Below are positions 6,596 through 12,349 of a DNA stretch of 13,083 nucleotides, piece after piece. Within the stretch, counting starts at the first letter, position 1. Each line of letters begins with the position of its first letter. The position numbers were made by a program, and so were the translations under genes. This stretch comes from an uncultured Clostridia bacterium (lineage in GTDB: Bacteria; Bacillota; Clostridia; Christensenellales; UBA1242): contig CAJFOL010000006.1 of the NCBI GenBank assembly GCA_904397185.1, positions 1 to 13,083 of the forward strand, in the 5' to 3' direction. The notes under the pieces are model-generated. The model worked only from the letters and a program-made list of their open reading frames with translations. It was not told where the DNA came from and did no database searches.

Positions 6596-7495
6596 ATGGA
6601 AAGTTGCCTATTTGTTTATAATCCCTTAAGTGGCAAGGGTAAGATTGAGAAGAATGAAGAGAAAATTGTGGAGGCACTGCGTAGCCGTTATGAGGTCAAA
6701 GTTATCCGCTCGCAGTATGCTGGACATATTGGGGAAGTTATTCTTGAAGAAAAAGGTGTAGATTTGCTTGTCGTTGCTGGGGGAGATGGCACTTTAAATG
6801 AAACCATCAATGCCCTCATGCATCTTGAGAATAAGCCGAGACTAGGATATATTCCGACTGGGACTGTAAACGATGTCGCTCATTCGCTTGGGATAAGCAA
6901 AAATATCAAAAAAGCAGTCAAGACAATCTTGAATGGGCAAGAGTTTTCTCATGACGTATTTAAGATGAATGATAGATATGGTATATATGTTTGTTGTGCT
7001 GGTCTGTTTACAGAGACGAGTTATGCGACAAGTCAAAGTCAAAAGAAAAGGATGGGCAGGATTGCCTATGCTTTCCATGGAATAAAGAAAATTTTTTCAA
7101 CTCCTGCTGTTAAACTAAAACTCTATTATGACGGCGGGGAGATTGAAGGCAAGTATGCTTTAATGTTAATTTTAAACTCACGGAGTGTGGCTGGCTTTAT
7201 GATAAACAAAAAGGCAAGACTCAATGATGGTATGGTTGACGTGGTGCTTATTAAGTCAAAGAAAGATAAAGTCAATTTTGGTGCTGTATGTCGTGTCGCA
7301 TGGTTCTTCTTGCGGGGGATAAGAAAGAAAAGCACAAAGCATATAAAACTTTTAAGGCTTGATAAGTTTAGGGTGATTACCACGGGTGAGACTATCATCA
7401 ACCTTGACGGCGAAAAAATTGGAGCGGGAAGTTTTGACTTTTCAGTTATCAAGGAGGGCATTACGATGATAGTGCCAAACATGAGAAATAAATAG
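6596..7495 (+). CDS. Diacylglycerol kinase family lipid kinase (DagK/YegS-like)
   Basis: A 299-residue soluble lipid kinase that would transfer phosphate from ATP to diacylglycerol or a related lipid at the inner membrane face. Family motifs are in order: NPLSGKGK (9-16), GGDGT (62-66) with the following LNE, PTGTVND (87-93), and a late DGEKIG segment where family members place catalytic acidic residues. The ATG at 6596 is chosen because the conserved fold begins immediately after it (ESCLFVYNP). The in-frame TTG at 6560 would add 12 unconserved residues and coincides with a possible -35 element. No ribosome binding site precedes the ATG. The family-4 glycosyltransferase follows after 17 bases, so the two form an operon. 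A DgkB-like role, recycling diacylglycerol released during surface polymer synthesis, is possible but inferred. Confidence 0.9.
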   Translation: MESCLFVYNPLSGKGKIEKNEEKIVEALRSRYEVKVIRSQYAGHIGEVILEEKGVDLLVVAGGDGTLNETINALMHLENKPRLGYIPTGTVNDVAHSLGISKNIKKAVKTILNGQEFSHDVFKMNDRYGIYVCCAGLFTETSYATSQSQKKRMGRIAYAFHGIKKIFSTPAVKLKLYYDGGEIEGKYALMLILNSRSVAGFMINKKARLNDGMVDVVLIKSKKDKVNFGAVCRVAWFFLRGIRKKSTKHIKLLRLDKFRVITTGETIINLDGEKIGAGSFDFSVIKEGITMIVPNMRNK

Positions 7496-7512
7496 GAGTA
7501 AAAGGAGAGAAT

Positions 7513-8715
7513 ATGAGCGAAAGATTAAAGATAGGACTATTTATTGATGCATTTTTCCCAATGGTGGATGGTGTTGTGATGGTTGTCGATAACTATGCAA
7601 AAAGACTTTCAAAATTTTGCGATGTGACAGTGTTTACCATAAAACCGCATGGAGATTGCGACCGAAAATTTGATTATAAGGTTGTTCAGTGCAAAAGTTC
7701 AAAACTATTTAATGTAGATTACGAAGTGCCTATGCCAAGATTTGATAGCAATTTTAAAAAGGCTTTAAAAAATTCTAATCTTGACATTGTACATATACAT
7801 TCGCCTTTTGGTGTGGGAGCAATGGGTGTAAGATATGCAAAAAAGCACAATATACCTGTTGTTGCAACTTTGCACTCACAGTATAAACAAGACTTTTATC
7901 GTTCTACCAAAAGCAAAATTTTGACTAATATAATGATAGATAATATCATAAATGTGTTTAACAAATGTGACAAGTGTTATGCTGTCAATGACAGAATAGC
8001 CGAAATATTTTATGGCTATGGTGCAAATCATATGCCACTTGTCCAACGTAATGGCACTGATATGCTTCCAGTTGAAAATAAAGAGGAAGCGATTAAAATG
8101 GTCAATGAAAAATATCAAATTGATGAAAATACCACGGTATTTTTATTTGTTGGACGTATAAATGCATTAAAAAATATATTTTTCATTTTAAATGCACTTG
8201 AAAAATTAAAACATAAAGATTTTAAGATGATATATGTTGGTGACGGACAGGACTTTGACGAACTTAAAAAGAGAGTTTCAAAGTCAACTATCGCTGATAA
8301 GGTGATTTTGACAGGAAAGATTATGGATAGACAACTTCTTGAAGCCATATATTTGCGAGCAAAACTATTTTTGTTCCCATCTAACTATGATGCAAGTTCG
8401 CTTGTACAGATTGAAGCGGCTTCTCAAGGTACTCCTACGGTCTTTATTCAAGGTTCGGCTACCAGTGCGACAGTTACAGATAATGTGAATGGCTTTATTG
8501 CACAACCGACTGAAGAAAAGTTCGCCGAAAAAATAGATGAGATTTTGGACGATGAACAACTTTACAAAAAAGTGCAAGAGGGTGCAGTACGAGACCTTTA
8601 TGTAACTTGGGATGACTGTGTAAAGGAAATGTATGGCAAATATCTTCAAGCAATTGAGGATAAAAAATTAAAATTAAATAATAGATTAAATAAAAAAGAT
8701 AAAAAGAAAAAATGA
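7513..8715 (+). CDS. Family-4 glycosyltransferase, diacylglycerol glucosyltransferase-like
   Basis: A 400-residue GT-B retaining glycosyltransferase of family 4, resembling the branch that makes 3-alpha-glucosyl-diacylglycerol. The acceptor-side half begins KIGLFIDAFFPMVDGVV (6-22) and includes HIHSPFG (94-100), both typical of this branch. The donor-side half has FVGRI (212-216) with Lys220, and DASSLVQIEAASQGTP (293-308). The first acidic residue of the usual E-x7-E motif is Asp here, paired with Glu301. No transmembrane segment is present, and the protein ends in RLNKKDKKKK, a basic tail suited to anionic membrane. AAAGGAG at 7501-7507 sets the start, 17 bases after the lipid kinase stop codon. 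The pairing with a lipid kinase supports lipid glycosylation, but other acceptors cannot be excluded. Confidence 0.87.
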   Translation: MSERLKIGLFIDAFFPMVDGVVMVVDNYAKRLSKFCDVTVFTIKPHGDCDRKFDYKVVQCKSSKLFNVDYEVPMPRFDSNFKKALKNSNLDIVHIHSPFGVGAMGVRYAKKHNIPVVATLHSQYKQDFYRSTKSKILTNIMIDNIINVFNKCDKCYAVNDRIAEIFYGYGANHMPLVQRNGTDMLPVENKEEAIKMVNEKYQIDENTTVFLFVGRINALKNIFFILNALEKLKHKDFKMIYVGDGQDFDELKKRVSKSTIADKVILTGKIMDRQLLEAIYLRAKLFLFPSNYDASSLVQIEAASQGTPTVFIQGSATSATVTDNVNGFIAQPTEEKFAEKIDEILDDEQLYKKVQEGAVRDLYVTWDDCVKEMYGKYLQAIEDKKLKLNNRLNKKDKKKK

Positions 8716-8778
8716 AAATTAAAATACATAAAAAATACATCAAAAAATATTTATTTAATCAAAAAAGATAAAAATAAT

Positions 8779-8816
8779 AAAAAACTACAAAAATTTGATT
8801 TTTTTGTAGTTTTTTT
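8779..8816. terminator. Bidirectional terminator between the family-4 glycosyltransferase and fhs genes
   Basis: Positions 8779-8793 and 8801-8815 form a perfect 15-base-pair hairpin, with ACTAC/GTAGT flanked by A and T runs, around a seven-base loop. T tracts follow on both strands, so the element can end transcripts of both convergent genes. The rest of 8716-8886 is A/T-rich with no further recognisable feature. Confidence 0.8.
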
Positions 8817-8886
8817 AATAAAATAATAGGTTTCTATTAAATTTTAATAATATATTAATTAAATTAAAACATTTTTTAATTATATT

Positions 8887-10455
8887 TTATAATTTAACAT
8901 TTCCATTTTTATCGATACTCATTTTTTCGCTGTTTGGCTCAAGTGGAAGTCCTGGCATCAGCGAAATTTTCCCAGCAATTACCACAATAAATTTTGCCCC
9001 CGTTTTTATTTCAATGTCACGTACATGAAAATCAAAATTTTTTGGTCTACCTGTAAGTTTTTCATCGTCAGAGAGTGAATACTGCGTTTTTGCAACGACT
9101 ATAGGATAATTTTCCCCAAGTTTTTCAAACTTTGCAATCTTCTCTTCGGCAACAGACGAGTAGACAATATTTCCTGCACCATAAATATTTTTTGCAAGCG
9201 AAGATATCTTGTCTTTTATTGTTCCATCAAGGTCATATGCATATTTAAGATCACTATTATTGTTATCACATAGCGAGATTACCTGTTTTGCAAGGTCTAT
9301 GCATCCAAAATCTTCAAGATATGGACTTGATAAAATTGCCTTTACACCGTGTTTTGCGCAGAACTCTTGAATGATTGCCAACTCTTTTTCATCATCGTTT
9401 TCGAATTTGTTGATTGCTACAACGACCTGTTTGTTGAATACATTTTTGAAGTTCTCGATGTGTTTTAGTAGGTTGCCAAGTCCGTCATCTAAACTTCCAT
9501 CGTCTGAGTGTGACTTTATTGCTCGAAGTGATACGACAATAACAACAACATTTGGGTTCAGTCCTGAAAGTCTGCATTTTAAGTCAATAAACTTTTCTCC
9601 GCCAAGGTCTGCACCAAAGCCCGCTTCTGTCACACAATACTGCCCAAGAGATAGGGCTGTTTTGGTGGCTATTATTGAGTTGCATCCATGGGCAATATTG
9701 GCAAAAGGTCCGCCGTGGACTATTGCTGGTGTGCCATTTGCACTCATGACAAGGTTAGGCATAATGGCATTTTTGAGTAGTATTGTCATTGCGTTTTCAG
9801 CCTTTAGGTCGCGAGCATAGATAGGTTTGCCACTCCTTGAAAAAGCAATCAAGATATCGCCAAGCCTCTCTTTTAAATCTTCTAAATTTTTGGCAAGACA
9901 AAGTATAGCCATAATTTCGCTAGCCGAAGTTATGGTAAAACTTTCTTTTCGCTCAACATTGTTCTTGAGTTTTTCTTGAGATATGGTTATCTCTCGTAGT
10001 GACCTATCGTTCATATCTATGCATCGGTGAAATAAGATATTATTTTTGTCAATATCAAGTTGGTTGCCGTGAAATAGGTGGTTATCAATCAAAGCACACA
10101 GTAGGTTGTTGGCACTTGTTATCGCATGGAAGTCTCCTGTGAAATGGAGATTTATTTCATCTGATGGCACAAGTTTTGATTTGCCTCCACCTGTTGCCCC
10201 ACCTTTGATACCAAACACAGGACCAAGCGATGGCTCTCGCAGTGCAAGAATTACCTTTTTGCCAAGTTTTGTCATAGAGTCAGCAAGACCTATTGACATA
10301 GTGGTTTTCCCTTCGCCGTACTTGGTAGGATTTATTGAGGTGACGAGAATTAGTTTGCCTTTAGGTTTGTCAAGAGGCTCAATCTTTGCCATATTCCAGC
10401 CATAAGGTATCCAATTTTTTATTTTTAATTTTTTAATTAACTTTTCTATTCCCAA
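8887..10455 (-). CDS. fhs: Formate-tetrahydrofolate ligase (10-formyltetrahydrofolate synthetase), TTG start
   Basis: This cytoplasmic enzyme makes 10-formyltetrahydrofolate from formate, ATP and tetrahydrofolate, feeding one-carbon units into purine and formyl-methionyl-tRNA synthesis. At 522 residues from the TTG it is shorter than the usual 550-560: the N-terminal helix is trimmed and a segment near residues 158-172 is reduced. Core motifs remain: the ATP loop PTKYGEGKTT (43-52), REPSLGPVFGIKGGATGGG (73-91), LHFTGDFHAIT (103-113), HGGPFANIAHGCNS (247-260), TEAGFGADLGGEKF (276-289) and MPGLP (500-504). The TTG at 10455 is chosen because AAGGAG (minus strand, 10468-10463) lies seven bases upstream; the ATG at 10542 would lie upstream of the likely promoter and add 29 unconserved residues. 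It is monocistronic with no other folate-pathway gene nearby. Residues 315-324 (SHSDDGSLDD) differ from the HGG-type sequence common in the family. Confidence 0.93.
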   Translation of the reverse strand: MGIEKLIKKLKIKNWIPYGWNMAKIEPLDKPKGKLILVTSINPTKYGEGKTTMSIGLADSMTKLGKKVILALREPSLGPVFGIKGGATGGGKSKLVPSDEINLHFTGDFHAITSANNLLCALIDNHLFHGNQLDIDKNNILFHRCIDMNDRSLREITISQEKLKNNVERKESFTITSASEIMAILCLAKNLEDLKERLGDILIAFSRSGKPIYARDLKAENAMTILLKNAIMPNLVMSANGTPAIVHGGPFANIAHGCNSIIATKTALSLGQYCVTEAGFGADLGGEKFIDLKCRLSGLNPNVVVIVVSLRAIKSHSDDGSLDDGLGNLLKHIENFKNVFNKQVVVAINKFENDDEKELAIIQEFCAKHGVKAILSSPYLEDFGCIDLAKQVISLCDNNNSDLKYAYDLDGTIKDKISSLAKNIYGAGNIVYSSVAEEKIAKFEKLGENYPIVVAKTQYSLSDDEKLTGRPKNFDFHVRDIEIKTGAKFIVVIAGKISLMPGLPLEPNSEKMSIDKNGNVKL

Positions 10456-10474
10456 TTTAAAACTCCTTGCTAAT

Positions 10475-10502
10475 ATTTTAACATAAATAGTAGAAAAATC
10501 AA
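10475..10502 (-). promoter_or_regulatory. Promoter of fhs
   Basis: On the minus strand TAAAAT occupies 10480-10475, preceded by TGT (extended -10 TGTTAAAAT), with TTGATT at 10502-10497 after a 16-base spacer. The predicted first base is about 10468, right at the AAGGAG ribosome binding site, giving a leader of only about 13 bases. This placement also excludes the upstream ATG at 10542 as the start codon. Confidence 0.6.
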
Positions 10503-10534
10503 AATTTATGGTTAAATTTTTGTTTTTGATAAAA

Positions 10535-10554
10535 AATTGCATTTAATTGCATTT
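10535..10554 (+). repeat. Tandem 10-base repeat AATTGCATTT overlapping the holB -35
   Basis: AATTGCATTT occurs twice head to tail at 10535-10544 and 10545-10554, so equivalent bases lie one helical turn apart on the same DNA face. The second copy contains the TTGCAT -35 element of holB. It sits between the divergent fhs and holB promoters and is a candidate protein-binding site, although simple A/T-rich drift could also produce it. Confidence 0.5.
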
Positions 10555-10575
10555 TAAGAAAGTTTATGGTATTAT
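10547..10575 (+). promoter_or_regulatory. holB promoter placed for a leaderless transcript
   Basis: TTGCAT (10547-10552) and TATTAT (10570-10575) are separated by exactly 17 bases, with TG at 10567-10568 forming the extended -10 TGGTATTAT. The expected first transcribed base is 10582, the A of the holB ATG. No ribosome binding site lies between. This is the clearest of the candidate leaderless promoters in the window. Confidence 0.6.
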
Positions 10576-10581
10576 ATCTAT

Positions 10582-11532
10582 ATGGATATATATGATTGTG
10601 TGACTTCATCAAAGGACTTTTTAAACTTGCAAAGAGAAGTGCAACAAGATATGCTTGCAAAGGCGGTACTCTTAATCTCAAAGGATACAACTTATTCTTA
10701 TGCTTTTGCACAGGCTTTATCATGTCTTTTATTAAATAATGGAGAGAGCATAAAAAATGAAAATTATGAGAGGGTTATGCTTGGCTCTCATCCTGACGTT
10801 AAAACATATCCACAAAAAGATAAACTCTTAGTTGCTGACAGCGAGGAAATAGTTTTGGAAAGTTATGCTCTTCCTGTGCAGGCAGACAAGAAGATATTTA
10901 TAATAAAAAATTTCGATTCATCAATGGAAAGTGCCCAAAATAAACTTTTAAAAATTTTGGAAGAACCACCTAAAAATGTCTATATGATTTTGACATGTGC
11001 GAATATCAATCAAGTGCTTCCAACCATAAGGTCAAGATGCAATAAGTATGAACTTGCCAAGGTTGACTCTAGGGCTATAGACGATTTTTTAGTAGGAAGT
11101 GAAAACAAGGATATCATAAAAAGTCTATGCGATGGCTATCTTGGGAAGGCACAAGAACTTGAAAAACTCAAAAATTTATCAAACCTCTTTGAAAGTGCAG
11201 TTTCAATCATAACTGAACTGAAGACTTCAAAGCAGGTGCTAATTTATTCTAAAAAACTTATTGACAACAAAGAGTATTTTCCGCTTTTTATAGAAATTTT
11301 ATCTCTCGCCTTAGAAGACATATTAAATTTAAAAAATAGAAAAACTCTGAGAATGCCTTTTATGAAGGATAAATTGACAATGGTCGAGGGGGAATATTCT
11401 TTAAAGGCTATATGCGAAATTCAAAACCTTTTAAATAAGGCGGTTAAAGAACAATTTTACAACACCAATGTCACTCTTATAATAGAGAATTTAATATTAA
11501 ATATTTTGGAGGTTAAATATATATGCAAGTAG
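10582..11532 (+). CDS. holB: DNA polymerase III delta'-like subunit
   Basis: A 316-residue delta'-type clamp-loader subunit, which with delta and the DnaX subunits opens and loads the sliding clamp. Family features are SHPDV (69-73), a Lys-Ile-Phe-Ile-Ile strand with following Asp (104-112), NKLLKILEEPP (120-130), the sensor-1 region ending ILTCAN (136-141), and SRC (151-153). The ATP-loop position is degenerate (LISKDTTYS, 31-39), as expected for a delta' subunit that does not bind ATP. The zinc-binding cysteine cluster usual after that loop is absent. The assignment is strengthened by ricT and yabB immediately downstream, as in Bacillus. The ATG has no ribosome binding site, and the promoter predicts transcription starting at it. 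The last 10 bases overlap the start of ricT. Confidence 0.82.
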   Translation: MDIYDCVTSSKDFLNLQREVQQDMLAKAVLLISKDTTYSYAFAQALSCLLLNNGESIKNENYERVMLGSHPDVKTYPQKDKLLVADSEEIVLESYALPVQADKKIFIIKNFDSSMESAQNKLLKILEEPPKNVYMILTCANINQVLPTIRSRCNKYELAKVDSRAIDDFLVGSENKDIIKSLCDGYLGKAQELEKLKNLSNLFESAVSIITELKTSKQVLIYSKKLIDNKEYFPLFIEILSLALEDILNLKNRKTLRMPFMKDKLTMVEGEYSLKAICEIQNLLNKAVKEQFYNTNVTLIIENLILNILEVKYICK

Positions 11533-12338
11533 AGACAGTGCTGGCTAAATTTCATAATGGAGTACATGGCTATTCTTTTTCGCCGAATGGACTAGATGTG
11601 CATAAGGGCGACTATGTCATTGTCGAAACCGAAAAGGGTAAAGATATAGTTAAGATTGTCAAAGATATTGAACTTGTGGATTCTGAAAAACTTGTTGAGC
11701 CACTCAAAAATGTTTTAAAAATTGCCGATGAAAAGGAACTTAAAGAGGCAGAAGAGAACTATAAAAGAGCGAGCGGACTTTTGCCAGAAGTAAAAAAAAT
11801 TGTGAAAGAGGAAGGGCTTGAGATGAAAGTTATAAATGTAGAGTGCAACTATAACTTTTCTCGTCTTACCATCAATTTTACGGCAGAGAATAGAGTGGAC
11901 TTCCGTGACCTTGTAAAACGGCTTGCGGAGACCTATAAGACTAGAATAGAACTAAGGCAGATTGGACCAAGAGATAGTGCAAGACTACTTGGTGGTTATG
12001 GACCATGCGGACTTGAATGTTGTTGCCACAAGGGTTTTGGTATAAACGACCACATTTCAATCAAAATGGCAAAAAATCAAGGACTTAGTCTCAACCCTAA
12101 CAGCATTAATGGTGTATGCGGTAAAATGCTGTGCTGTCTTGCCTATGAAAACCCTTACTACATGGAAGTGCTGAAAATAATGCCAAAGGTAGGCTCAATG
12201 GTCGACACTCCTGATGGGAAGGGAAAAGTTATGTATAACGACCTATTAAAACAACGTGTGTCAGTCAAGTTCGAAGATGAAGACTCAAGCGAAATTAAAG
12301 AGTATGATGCAAGCGAAATAAAAAGCAAAAAAGAATAA
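11523..12338 (+). CDS. ricT: RicT/YaaT, PSP1-domain protein of the RNA-maturation Y-complex
   Basis: A 271-residue PSP1 C-terminal domain protein matching RicT (YaaT). In Bacillus subtilis RicT works with RicA and RicF in an iron-sulfur-containing complex that promotes RNase Y cleavage of particular operon mRNAs. The signature region is intact: GPRDSARLLGGYGPCG (148-163), Cys162, Cys166-168, IKMAKNQGLSLNP (180-192), and Cys199, Cys204 and Cys205. These cysteines are the likely iron-sulfur ligands. The start overlaps the end of holB by 10 bases and has GGAGG at 11508-11512, so translation is probably coupled. The charged C-terminus is typical of the family. ricA and ricF are not in this window. 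One unusual point is a third adjacent cysteine, ECCC, where many homologues have two. Confidence 0.93.
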   Translation: MQVETVLAKFHNGVHGYSFSPNGLDVHKGDYVIVETEKGKDIVKIVKDIELVDSEKLVEPLKNVLKIADEKELKEAEENYKRASGLLPEVKKIVKEEGLEMKVINVECNYNFSRLTINFTAENRVDFRDLVKRLAETYKTRIELRQIGPRDSARLLGGYGPCGLECCCHKGFGINDHISIKMAKNQGLSLNPNSINGVCGKMLCCLAYENPYYMEVLKIMPKVGSMVDTPDGKGKVMYNDLLKQRVSVKFEDEDSSEIKEYDASEIKSKKE

Positions 12339-12349
12339 AGGAGAAAAAC

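Noticed and set aside
7126..7482. 118-codon open frame on the minus strand inside the lipid kinase gene
   Set aside because: It is antisense to a well-matched kinase and shows no recognisable domain.
8817..8886. A/T-rich spacer as a possible attachment site or origin
   Set aside because: There is no integrase gene, DnaA-box cluster, or duplicated flank; composition alone does not support either.
9371..9820. 149-codon open frame on the plus strand inside fhs
   Set aside because: It is fully antisense to a strongly conserved enzyme, has Ser/Phe-rich unconserved composition and no ribosome binding site; the same applies to the open frames at 10106-10405 and 5782-6126.
10456..10542. ATG at 10542 as the start of fhs
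   Set aside because: The added 29 residues are unlike the family and would be translated from DNA upstream of the likely promoter. TTG 10455 has AAGGAG seven bases upstream.
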